DNA of 64,000 bases. Source: Crossaster papposus (lineage: Eukaryota; Echinodermata; Asteroidea; Velatida; Solasteridae). The DNA lies in contig JBAIAA010000242.1 of assembly GCA_037893245.1 (NCBI GenBank), forward strand, positions 62,001 to 126,000. Direction: 5' to 3'. A program made the position numbers and the translations under genes. Below the pieces are notes generated by a model. It was not told where the DNA came from and ran no database searches. It saw only the letters and a program-made list of their open reading frames with translations. The first letter of the stretch is position 1, and the number at the start of each line of letters is the position of its first letter. Shown here piece after piece: positions 55,401 to 64,000 of the stretch.

Positions 55401-58400
55401 CTCACGACTGGCATTTGTTGTCCAGAGGTAGAGTTGTATTCGAGTTTCTGCAAGTCCATCAAAAGTCCTTCAATCTCAAGTCAAGTACCGCTAACAACTT
55501 ACATGTATAACAGGGCTGATTTTAATACCTTTCACGTCTGGCTTAATTGTTTGTTCAGCCATCCATGGCAATGACACAATGAACTTTATACCATTGCACA
55601 GAGGACATTCTACCCTTTCCACAGACATTCGTGTTTTTTCTCTGAAATATGAATTAGTTTTGCGTTAATATGAATTTAGAGATTGATATTCTTGTGTATA
55701 AAGACACCCTGTGTATATAGCAATATGGTATAGTGCGCTATATACCCCAGTACTAATTATGGCACCTGCTACGTCGAAACATATATTTTCCAACATATCC
55801 CAAAGAGAATATACCTGTACAGTACGATGAGTAAAGGATATCGAAGGTCAATGCTGAGGAAACCATAATTGATTTGTTTCGTAAGCTGTAAAAGATTGAC
55901 TTACCATCGAAGCAGTCAATTGGATAGTTGTGGAGTATCCCACCGTCTACAAAGATATCCTCTTCGTTGGACATTACTTTGTACTTGATCGGTATCATTA
56001 CTCCTTCAAATTGCAATCACATCAAAAGTTGGTCATTCAGTGAGCATCACACTTTGGAATTACTGCACAGCAGACTTGGATTGAGTTTACACGAAAAGAG
56101 TAGTCTGATAACATTACTCATATAATGTATAGACTTAGCCAGTCAGTTAGTTCCGTAAGTTAGTCATCCGTCAATGTGTACGTTAGTCAGTCAGAGCATA
56201 GAGCTTTAGCGATAATCAAGGCTGCAGTCCTTGTGGTCCAACTAGTAACCAAACTACGTACGGTGCAGTGCGTCAAAATCATGGACAAAACAAAATTACA
56301 TGTATAGTAAATTCAAGTGGGTAAAATCTTACCCGGTATGGTTTCAGAAGCACGAATGGCCAGCCATATGGGCATATCAGGTGTTGTCTTTACGTGAAGA
56401 TATTCAGTTTCTAATCGATTTAACGATAGAGTAGTCAAGCACAGTTCCCGTCCTGTCTCTTGGTACAACTGAATTGGGTGAAAGCGCAAGAATATAAGAA
56501 CCCCAAGAAAGTATAAATCCAACTCGATCATTGATTGGTTAAGACGCTGTTGCCTTAATGGACCTCGTGTGCAAGTACTCCTTCACCGGTTACAAAAGAC
56601 GGGGGGCCTTCAATATGACCTCTTACTGATGCACACCGAAATATAAGACGTCAGTCATAAATACGCTTCCAGCATTCTGGAAACAATACTTGCAATTCTC
56701 CAAGGTGTTTGAGACACACATGTAATTAAAGCTTGTTTTGTTTCAACTCAATTTCGCTAGTTTTTGCCTCATGACCAATTTATAGGCATGCGTTGGAGTT
56801 GAATGTATATGTAAACAAAGTTAATGTATGAAATCGTGTTCAAATAGTTTGAATAATCCAACCATCCTTCCTTTGACCGAGGTTACTTGAGCATTGGTTA
56901 AATAAAGGGTAATGACTTCGGAACACGCCAATACCAGCATGATAATCCGAGTCCGATTATCGCTGGTATTGGCGCGTTCCGAAGCTATTGGCCTGTGTCA
57001 AATCCAGACTCCCATTGTTAATGGGAATGTGAACAAAAAAGACCGAGCACAATGAGGCTACAATGTGAGTGCATGGCTTATTAACGGCACCGCACGATGC
57101 CGCAGTGTAAAATATCGAGTATCCATTCTTTGACACACATTATGTTCCATTTGGTTGGCACAGTAATACAGTACTGTTGTTTTTGTTTACTTGACAATGG
57201 ACAGCAATTGTGTTTAATATCATTGTATTAGTGATGATGAGTTATTGTGCGGGTAACGATGAGTTATTGTGCTGGTAATGATGAGTTTCTGTCTAACAAG
57301 CCATTACCGGCGAGTATTGTCGCGCAGGATTTTACCTATAGTTCGCGCTCAAGTTGCTGACAAGATGCAACTTCCCTCACAATGCAGGTCATAGGCGCAG
57401 AATCAAAAAGTTCACCTCAGTTCAAACACGTGCTACGACGCCTTGCTTCATAGCAATATGAGCTTCTCATTATGGAGCTTGTTGGCTCTTGATCGTCGGC
57501 ATGCATAGGAAAGTGCACAATACCGAATTATACGTGCGGTCTGTATAAGTTTTTACCTGTCTGAATGTGAGTTCTGGGTTCCCGAATTTGCTCTGGATCC
57601 GGTCCTGGAAATACTTCGCCAGTTTGTGGGCGGGATTGGCGCCCATGTTGCGGTATAGGTTGACGACCTGACCAATCAGTCCAAACCTCGCATCTGCATA
57701 CATTTAACAAGACAAAGACTATACAAGCCGAATAAAAACTGGACACGGAACGGGTACACACTGAGAATCCCATTCAATCATTTCAGAATGGCTATCAAGT
57801 CTTTTTCTATGGTGGTTTTATTTACACAAGTAAAAAGTATAGCGAGCGTGAAAGTTATAGCAAGCATCAAGCGGTGACCACTCTGCAATTCGGCAACATC
57901 ACCAATAGGACTATTCACAATAAGTGACAGTCAGCCAGTGAGGTAGTGTATCATTAAACAGTGAGGCAAACAGTTCACATACACCTGCACCAATAAAGTT
58001 AACTTATATAGTTTTGGACTCGATTGATTTCCCGAACTAATATTGTTTTTTGCCTCAGCTGTAGTTACACAGAGATGACAATAACATGACCTGTCAAGGA
58101 CCGGTCAGAAAGTATCATTGTTATGATGACCAATGATAAGAAAAGCCTCCGTGTAGCCATGTTGGGAAGCTTTCGAGAGGCACTTTTTCATTTTATTACT
58201 AAAACACAATTGAGCTAATTCCGCTCAAATTCCATTTAATCCTCAATCGAACCCCCTATAGTTTGAGCTCCTATAGTCGCCTTAAAATGTTGAGTTCACT
58301 CGCCATGTCAGGCTGACCGTGAGAAATCTGGGCCTCTAGCCAAGTCCCATTCATTTCACGAACCCAAGTCCTTGGATCGGAGTATATTTAGCCGGTATAT

Positions 58401-59501
58401 CCAGACTTCACAATGGCAGCTATCAATCATATTACTGCCGGCCCAGTGGCAGAACAAAATAGTGCATGGTTTGAGCATAATGGTTTAAAGGGAAGTAGTG
58501 GTAATTACGAAGGTATGGTTTAGGTCAGCTCATGGTCAGCTCGACTACATCCCGACGCGAAGCGGACGGAGGTAGTCGAGCTCATAAATATTCACTACCC
58601 TGTCGATAACGACCTTCGTAGATTTATTTTTCTTTATTCAGCACAAGATATTCAGCTCGACTACCTACCTCCGCTTCGCGTCGGGAGGTAGTCGACCTGA
58701 CCTACACCTATCAGGACTAGTAATTCCCACTACCTCCCCTCATATCATGCTGTATTTGTATAATACAGCTGTTTTCAGAATTGTGTCCACCAAACAGGGT
58801 TATTTACGCGTTAGGCAAACTGCCTTCCGGAGTCTTCCCTTAATTGGAGTGCCCGAGTCATTTTATGTGGGGTGCATCTTCCAGGGCTTCAGATTAAATA
58901 TATATTTTCAAAAATGATAAATATTAATGCAAGATGTTGAAGGTGACATCTATAAAGGAGCCATCATGAAGAATACTAAATTATCTTGTCTCACCCATAA
59001 ACAGGGTAGTGGCGTCAAATGAACACATTTCCTCCAGTTCGTAGGAGTCGCTTCCCATCGCGAGGAAGGAAGCCACCATAGCCCCGATACTGGCGCCTGA
59101 AAATCTCTTCAGATTCTTGGCAATTCCGACCTCCTCAAGAACCTGCAAGAAAAACACCCCTCTGGCCTGGTTATTAGTGGATTTTTTTTCTTCAGTTTTC
59201 CTGTTTCTTGTTATAGATCAATGTACCAAAAAATAATTTCAAAAACTAGCTCCGACTTTCACACATACATTTTTCTATTCGAGGGGTTCGGAAGTGCACT
59301 ATTAGTAATTCTGTCCTACAGGCTATTCTGTCTCCCCGGACACATTTACTGGGTTGCAACCTGATAAATATGTCCGGGGGACAGATGTATCAGGGGGGGG
59401 CAGAATTACCTGCAACACCTGTACGGTAAGCCTTTTTTCTTGAACAAAGTCGGGGTCAGTTGGACCATAGAGCTCATTTATAAAGGAATATATGGGACGA
59501 A

Positions 59502-59536
<35 letters not shown>

Positions 59537-60048
59537 TTTGTGGCGACTATTGCGCTTGCGGAATATTGTGGTTTCTTGTTAAGGTTTTTAGGGGGTGCGT
59601 TAGGTAACAATAGTCTCGGGGGTGTATATGTCCCATATATTGCTGGGTATAATGCTTAATAGATCAACAGGAGCGCGGCAGCAATGAAATAAGACCTCGT
59701 TACGTGTTTGTGTCCAATTGAGTATTAGTTGTTCCAGGACAAGGTAGCAAGAAGGAAAACTACTGGACCGAATCGGGTGATTTTAGTAAAACAAATTATC
59801 TAGAAAGATTTCCCCGTCCATCCAAACTTTGTTTCTTCTGTTTTCACAAGGTATAGTGTCACCATGGTGTCACGATGCCCGGAATACAGAATACAGTGAG
59901 ATCACAAACTTACCCTCCACACCCCAACATAAGCCATTCCTTTGCTACCACCTCCCTGTAGCGCCAGATTCTCGAAGGGGAATTCATAGCCCTCGAATTC
60001 TCGCTGCTCTTCCGGTGTCAAAATGTTTGTTGTGTTTCTAGCAGCCAT
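49310..60048 (-). CDS. Patatin-like phospholipase with C-terminal EF-hands, 12 exons, 496 aa
   Basis: Exons (minus): 59914-60048, 58995-59142, 57557-57693, 56333-56468, 55905-56003, 54718-54830, 53554-53660, 52441-52585, 51389-51508, 50590-50751, 49786-49881, 49310-49402. All have GT-AG introns and phases join without a break from ATG to TAA. The protein has the oxyanion loop GGGSKG (32-37), nucleophile elbow GASIG (Ser63) and catalytic DGG (Asp205), so the Ser-Asp dyad is complete and lipid acyl hydrolysis is expected. Two EF-hand loops follow: DIDQSGTISRQE (322-333) and DINGNGEIEFCE (374-385, split by an intron), implying calcium control. There is no signal peptide, so it is probably cytosolic or membrane-associated. 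I do not know a named vertebrate orthologue with this domain order. Confidence 0.93.
49786..49881 (-). CDS. Patatin gene exon 11
   Basis: TADIDRTIGIDTGYLASTDF to KEYIYQ. Acceptor GCCCCAG, donor CAG|GTAAGG. Confidence 0.88.
50115..50360. repeat. Degenerate 21-22 bp minisatellite in intron 10
   Basis: About a dozen diverged units of the form GACCCTGCAAAGTGTCATTTT lie between exons 11 and 10. Confidence 0.85.
50590..50751 (-). CDS. Patatin gene exon 10
   Basis: Opens IEFCELLAFAEKRG, completing EF-hand loop 2. Ends ANRLSCK. Donor AAG|GTAGGA. Confidence 0.9.
50943..51145. mobile_element. MITE in intron 9, 203 bp
   Basis: 25-bp ends are inverted (TACACTCCAAGAAATAAAGG and CCTTTGTTTCTTAGAGTGTA), with a second inner inverted pair TTGATACAACAACAGCACC and GGTGCTGCTATTGTATCAA. 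The flanking sequence gives no clear longer duplication. Confidence 0.85.
51389..51508 (-). CDS. Patatin gene exon 9
   Basis: AAETHTFTEEDIKILCGNIL to DINGNGE, ending inside EF-hand loop 2. Donor GAG|GTAAGG. Confidence 0.9.
51690..51835 (-). repeat. Fragment of the copy A/B dispersed sequence
   Basis: Read on the minus strand it matches 34240-34340 of copy B: AAAACGCCCAG, then AGGATATAAAC-type and AAGCATTTAAAAGTAGG strings, then GCCCAATTGGGCGCTTCCAGG. It lies in an intron of the patatin gene. Confidence 0.6.
52441..52585 (-). CDS. Patatin gene exon 8 (EF-hand 1)
   Basis: It contains the full loop DIDQSGTISRQE with helices on both sides. Acceptor TGTCTTCAG, donor GGA|GTAAGT. Confidence 0.92.
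53120..53504. mobile_element. MITE in intron 7, 385 bp
   Basis: The ends TAAAGGGGTCGTATACG plus TTTGGTAATTAC and their inverse (AATTACCAAACGTATACG, then ATCCCTTTA) pair over about 28 bases. Flanking pyrimidine/A residues prevent a clear target-site call. Confidence 0.85.
53554..53660 (-). CDS. Patatin gene exon 7
   Basis: YSGDKVEHLKVALTKRAMRH to NTKLS, linking the lipase and EF-hand parts. Acceptor TGTCGCAG, donor AG|GTACTG. Confidence 0.88.
53864..54183. mobile_element. MITE-like element in intron 6, 320 bp, with internal hairpin
   Basis: TTAAAGGGGGAATTTTTTC at the left and ACCCCTTTAA after a T-run at the right are imperfect inverses. Inside, 53987-54062 forms a hairpin (AAAATATATGGAGTTTATTG with its complement). 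Confidence 0.65.
54184..55904. other. Intron sequence around exon 6
   Basis: Apart from exon 6 (54718-54830) I recognise nothing here. Confidence 0.45.
54718..54830 (-). CDS. Patatin gene exon 6
   Basis: WYLSMDEKDTFLHRFRDMFS to IGAVL. Acceptor ACATCTAG, donor TTG|GTAAGT. Confidence 0.9.
55905..56003 (-). CDS. Patatin gene exon 5
   Basis: VMIPIKYKVMSNEEDIFVDG to DCFD. It holds the catalytic DGG. Acceptor TTTGAAG is the only one keeping phase with exon 4. Donor G|GTAAGT. Confidence 0.9.
56333..56468 (-). CDS. Patatin gene exon 4
   Basis: LYQETGRELCLTTLSLNRLE through IWLAIRASETIP; the latter is a conserved patatin segment (RAS..IP). Acceptor CAATTCAG, donor G|GTAAGA. Confidence 0.92.
56915..56984. 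repeat. 70-bp hairpin in intron 3
   Basis: ACTTCGGAACACGCCAATAC pairs with GTATTGGCGCGTTCCGAAG. The arms are about 34 bases with one small bulge and almost no loop. Confidence 0.85.
57557..57693 (-). CDS. Patatin gene exon 3
   Basis: ARFGLIGQVVNLYRNMGANP through PELTFRQ. Acceptor TATGCAG, donor CAG|GTAAAA. Confidence 0.92.
58490..58739. mobile_element. MITE in intron 2, 250 bp, with inner hairpin
   Basis: The ends GGGAAGTAGTGGTAATTAC and GTAATTCCCACTACCTCCC are inverse. Inner blocks AGCTCGACTAC, CCGACGCGAAGCGGA and GAGGTAGTCGAGCT recur inverted near 58647-58695. Confidence 0.85.
58995..59142 (-). CDS. Patatin gene exon 2
   Basis: Opens VLEEVGIAKNLKRFSGASIG. It holds the nucleophile serine. 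Acceptor TTCTTGCAG, donor GG|GTGAGA. Confidence 0.93.
59510..59660 (-). repeat. Dispersed poly-C repeat family, copy 3 (inverted)
   Basis: On the minus strand it reads ATACCCAGCAATATATGGGA, then ACTATTGTTACCTAACGCAC, a C-rich tract and, beyond, the long G-run. This is the same order as the copies near 1003 and 5268. It is in intron 1 of the patatin gene. Confidence 0.65.
59914..60048 (-). CDS. Patatin gene exon 1 (start codon)
   Basis: 45 codons, MAARNTTNIL to VGVWR, phase 0. It carries the GGGSKG oxyanion motif. Donor AGG|GTAAGT. The ATG is chosen as the only one giving a patatin N-terminus. Confidence 0.92.
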
Positions 60049-60680
60049 TGTGTAATATGCTCGAGTATCCGTCAAAATTATGTACATGTACATGTAAAGA
60101 TGTGCATATGTACTGTACGTGAAGCAGCCTTTGTGATCCGCCACTATTATTATGCAGTGCTGGACGATTGTTTGCTGACGCTTGGTGTATTGTATGCACA
60201 TCATCGAATAAACCGAATACACACTGCTTGTGTTTGTTGACAGTCACGGTTGCAGGGCAGTTACAGTACGTACACATTTTTCTCGAAAATTAAGATGACC
60301 TTGTACTGTATCACGTGGCCGGATTCGCTTATAGCGCTGAACGTCACGGTCAGGCAGATATGTTAAAATATTCTTTGATCAAAATGATAAAAGCATGGAA
60401 TTTGGCACACAATCATGAGAGAAAGCTGTTTGGCTATACCCGGCGGCAATTTTTCGTCAAGATTGGGGTGACGGAGATAAAAACTCACCACTAATAACGA
60501 CTTTGACACGCCATAGTTGTGCAACTTTAGATGCACGCATGCGCATCAATAAGTGAAATCGGCCCATTAAAATGTCCAAAAAGTTTAGTCGATTTCTCTC
60601 TCAATTTCTCCAGGATATGTCTCATTTGTCTTTGGAAAGTCTTTGAAATTGTCCTACGGTGTAGGTTTTTTGTGAGTGAG
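60049..60680 (-). promoter_or_regulatory. 5' flank of the patatin gene
   Basis: This must contain the 5' UTR and promoter of the minus-strand gene unless the first exon is non-coding and further away. I see no clear TATA box or initiator. Confidence 0.35.
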
Positions 60681-60682
60681 GA

Positions 60683-60756
60683 GGTGCCGTGGCCTAGTGG
60701 TCTGGAACATTGAATTTGTGGTCTGCGGTTTGTGGGGTTCGAACCCAGCCTGGGCT
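60683..60756 (+). repeat. tRNA-derived SINE head
   Basis: A-box TGGCCTAGTGG and B-box GGTTCGAACCC are both canonical and correctly spaced. The would-be acceptor ends (GAGGTGCC and TGGGCT) do not pair, so this is a SINE promoter rather than a tRNA gene. Confidence 0.7.
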
Positions 60757-60949
60757 ATAACATTTCTACACATAACCAAATGTTATGTCGGGAAATACAC
60801 TTGGATCCCAGTTAAGTGACAACCGCCATCTTGAATTTACCGCCCGCATAACATCTCTGTGTGTTTGAAAGTAAGAAAGGCGTATTGTTAAAGTTATTCG
60901 TCGGCACCATGTCAATTACCACATGTATGCCGATGATACACAATAATTA

Positions 60950-61095
60950 GCTGTTTCGGTTTTCCACCGAAACAGCTTTTGTTTTCGTTAAAGTTTTTTT
61001 TTTTCTTTTTTTTAGCTGTTTCGGTTTTTCACCGAAACAGCTTTTGTTTTCGTTAAAGTTTTTTTTTGGCTTTTTCGCTTTCAGCGAAAAAGCCT
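60950..61095. repeat. Twin AGCTGTTTCGG hairpins and a third stem
   Basis: AGCTGTTTCGGTTTTCCACC-type stems (pairing with CCGAAACAGCT) occur at about 60950-60979 and 61013-61042, each followed by TTTTGTTTTCGTTAAAG and a T-run. A third hairpin GGCTTTTTCGC/GCGAAAAAGCC is at 61069-61094. Confidence 0.85.
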
Positions 61096-61120
61096 TTCTT
61101 TTTCTTCTGTTTGTTTTTTT

Positions 61121-61164
61121 TCTTCTTCTTCTTCTTCTTCTTCTTCTTCTTCTTCTTCTTCTTG
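61121..61164. repeat. CTT trinucleotide microsatellite
   Basis: About 14 CTT units. The polyarginine frame on the other strand is an artefact of it. Confidence 0.95.
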
Positions 61165-61369
61165 TTCTTGTGCCATAAATCGCATAGACTTTGTACACGT
61201 TCATTCTGGCGGTCACTTTTGTCATTAAACAGACTTCAATGTCATTGAAACTTTGCACATACTCAGAACTCATACTGAGCTAGTGCCTAAAACTCGGATG
61301 TCATCATGACGTCATCACGTGACATGTGACGTCATCTTAAAGTTTTAATAATTTAATCTTTGAAAATCA

Positions 61370-62670
61370 ATACAAAATCAACCGCGAATGACCGTAACTT
61401 GAAGTTTGTGGGAATCGATAACATAATTAAAGATCTTCATTTTATCTCGTGTGCGTAAAATCACGTGACCCTTCCTTCCGGTCCAAACCGGAAGTGGCTT
61501 ATAATTTGAAAGTGGAAAATAATATGAACTTACTTTCAACGATGTTAGTCTCTGGCTAGGTAGTGCCTTTCAACAAAATTGTCGGTGACGTCATAAAATG
61601 TTACAGCGCCCTCTAGCGGCAGGTTGAAAACTGTTAAAAATGAATAATCAGTTGATGTGTGTGGCGAAGTTTGCCCAAATCACTTTATATCTGGTGTGTA
61701 TAATCGGCTTCATGTTAGGAACAAGTTGGCGGAGAGAAAAAAATATGACGTCACTAGACCGGAAGTTACAATGAAAAGACCTTTAAACCTTAAATAATTG
61801 CTGAAAAATCAACCACGATAGATATAATTATTATTTTTGCTTTAAATAGACAAGTTCAGACAGCTCTCAAGCTTTATGTTAATGACGTCACGATGACGTC
61901 ATCAAGTATCAGATTACAAGCAACTAACGATTTCTAGATTTAATCTTTAAAAATCAATATAAAATCAACTGTAAGAGATCTGATTTAGATTTTAACGGGA
62001 ATTGATAGAATAATCCAGGGTCTTCATATTTCGTATTACATGCAAAAAGACCTGACCCTTCCTTCCGGTCCAAACCGGAAGTGCCTTATAATTTGAAAGT
62101 TGAAAATGATATGAACTTACTTTCAACGATGATAGTCTCTGGCTAGGCTGCTCTCTACACAAAAGTTAACGGTGACGTCATAAATTGTTATAGCGCCCTC
62201 TAGCGGCAGATTGAAAATGTGTAAAATAAATAATCAGTTGATGTGTGTGGCGAAGTTTGCTCAAATAACTTTATAACTGGTATATAAAATTATCTTCATG
62301 TTAGGAACAGGTTGTGGGAAAGAAAAAATTATGACGTCACCCCAGACCGGAAGTTAAAATGAAAAGACCTTTAAACCTTACATAATTGGTAAAAAATCAA
62401 CTGCGATAGATATAATCCAGATTTTTGCTTCAAATAGCAAAGTTAAGACAGCTCCTGAGCGTTCTATTAATGAGGTCACGATGACGTCATCCAGTATCAG
62501 ATTACAAGCAACCAATGATTACTGGATTTAATCTTCAAAAATCAATATAAAATCAACTGAAATAGATCCGATTTTGATTTTTACGGTAATTGATAGAATA
62601 ATCCAGGGTCTTCATATTTCGTATACCATGCAAAATAATTTGACCCTTCCTTCCGGTCCAAACCGGAAGT
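61370..62670. repeat. Tandem repeat, unit about 587 bp
   Basis: The marker CCTTCCTTCCGGTCC occurs at 61470, 62056 and 62643 (period 586-587). Units share GCGCCCTCTAGCGGCAG, GTTGATGTGTGTGGCGAAG and ATGACGTCA. The marker itself contains a small CCGGT/ACCGG hairpin. Confidence 0.9.
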
Positions 62671-62865
62671 GCCTAAAAATCAACCACGAGAGGTATAATC
62701 AATTACTTTCTTTTTCAATTTTCATTTTGTATACGATGAAAATTAAATGAAAAGAATCATAAATGTAATGAACAATGAACAAAAAATGCGAAAAAGCCAT
62801 ATGCTCTGTTCACAGAACAGACATATTTCTAGTTTTCTTTTTTTTTTTTTTCTTTTTTTTCTTCA

Positions 62866-64000
62866 GACTTTTCCCCATAGGATTTGTACACGTTTTTTCT
62901 GGCATAGCACTTTGACACTTTGGTAAATCCAATCGACTTGAGACTTGACATACATTTAGAAAACCACCCAAGGACGGTCCTAGAAGAAATTCATCGCGAT
63001 TACGTCGTTCAAGGTCACGTGACGTCATGTTAAAGGTAAAATTTTCCCCATAGGTTTTGTACACGTTTTTCTTCAGACTAGTGACTTTGACACTTTGGTA
63101 AATCCGACTGACTTGAAACTTGGCATACAGTTAGAACACCATCCCCAAATGTTCCTGAAAACAATTCGGCACGATTGCGTCTTTCAAGGTTACGTGACGT
63201 CACGTTAAAGGTTTACTTTTTTTTCCTATAGGTTTTGTACACGTTTTCTTTAGACTATTGACATTGACACTTTCGTAAATGTGATCGACTTGAGACTTAG
63301 CACATATCTCGACCACCATCCTCAGGAGGGCCAAGAAAAAAATATTGTCACAATGACGTCATCGTGGGTCATGTGACGTCACATTAAAGGTCAGTTTTAA
63401 GGACCCTCTATCTCTGGAAGTACAGGCCCGATTGGGGTCAAGCTTGGTATGCAAGTATTCCAGGATGTGTTACAGACGAAAATTAAGATGACATCATGAT
63501 GACATCATCGGGTGTCATGTGACGTCACATTAAAGGTTTAGTTTTCCCCATAGGATTTTGTACACGTTTTTTTCAACTAATATATCTTTGGCACTTGTGT
63601 AAATCCAATCGACTTCAGACTTGGCACACAAATAGACCACCACCACACATATATTGAAAGTAATTTTTGACACTCGAAACAGCTCTGTGTTTGTCCACAA
63701 ACACATGTCTAGTTTTTTTTTTTTTTCCTTTTTTTTTTTTCCACTTTCAGTGTTTTTACCCATAGGATTTACACACGTTTGTTCTGCCAATACACTTTGG
63801 CACTTTGGTGATTCCAATCGACTTGAGACTTGGTGTACACTTAGACCTCCACCCACAGATGGTCCTAGAAGAAATTTGGCTCGATTGCGTCCTTCAAGGT
63901 CACGTGACGTCACTTTAAAGGTTTAATTTTCCCCATAGGTTTTGTACACGTTTTTCTTCAGACTATTGACTTTGGCACTTCGGTAAATCCGACCGACTTA
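62866..64000. repeat. Satellite-like array, unit about 180 bp, runs off the window
   Basis: TTTCCCCATAGG or close, TTGTACACGTTT, CACTTTGGTAAATCC, GACTTGAGACTTGG and GGTCACGTGACGTCA recur near 62870, 63045, 63225, 63540, 63758 and 63930. One diverged unit lies near 63390-63540. T-runs punctuate two units. Confidence 0.9.

Noticed and set aside
60683-60756. Functional tRNA gene
   Set aside because: A and B boxes are canonical but the acceptor ends do not pair, so a SINE head is the better call.
60947-61273. Arg/Lys-rich protein on the minus strand
   Set aside because: It is produced by the CTT microsatellite and T-runs.

Overview
The window is animal nuclear DNA, AT-rich, with spliced genes, long introns and dense repeats. 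The host is probably a marine invertebrate, plausibly an echinoderm or another non-vertebrate deuterostome. The grounds are discoidin-type exons, tRNA-headed SINEs, many short foldback DNA elements and an intact-looking Polinton. I could not fix the species.

Layout. (1) 1-8.2 kb: repeats, foldback elements and two minus-strand exons, one of discoidin (F5/8 type C) type and one cysteine-bearing and unrecognised. (2) 8.26-10.08 kb and 26.6-27.9 kb are the two halves of one dispersed sequence (copy A), split by a Polinton at 10081-26594. A second copy (copy B, 34.24-37.37 kb) lacks the Polinton and so shows the empty site. (3) The Polinton has terminal inverted repeats of about 355 bp. It carries protein-primed DNA polymerase B, retroviral-type integrase, capsid genes (packaging ATPase, probable major capsid protein, two tandem penton-like proteins), a block of small membrane proteins and a possibly spliced gene of unknown function behind a repeat-rich promoter region. 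It looks whole and young. I could not assign the family's usual protease to any of the unknown genes. (4) 27.9-37.4 kb: a 1.36 kb inverted-repeat DNA element, a tandem array with a unit of about 1.08 kb, and copy B with a TTAA-flanked element inside it. (5) 37.4-44.7 kb: mostly unrecognised sequence, one possible small exon, a 257-bp foldback element and a 1.9 kb foldback made of the same repeat as the tandem array. (6) 44.7-48.0 kb: a broken BEL/Pao retrotransposon with a small element inserted in it. (7) 49.3-60.05 kb: a complete 12-exon minus-strand host gene that I could join with consistent phases. It encodes a 496-residue patatin-like phospholipase with a C-terminal EF-hand pair; its introns hold several short inverted-repeat elements. 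(8) 60.6-64 kb: a tRNA-derived SINE, twin hairpins, a CTT microsatellite, a 587-bp tandem repeat and an array of units of about 180 bp that runs off the window end.

How it works together. The only complete host gene is the patatin/EF-hand gene. The Polinton is a self-contained replicon-like fossil with replication, integration and capsid parts. Its genes share an unusual start context (ATG directly after a T/A-rich TAAATG-like or TATAAA-like string), whereas the 263-residue gene has a conventional TATA box plus candidate leader introns. This suggests two classes of promoter inside one element.
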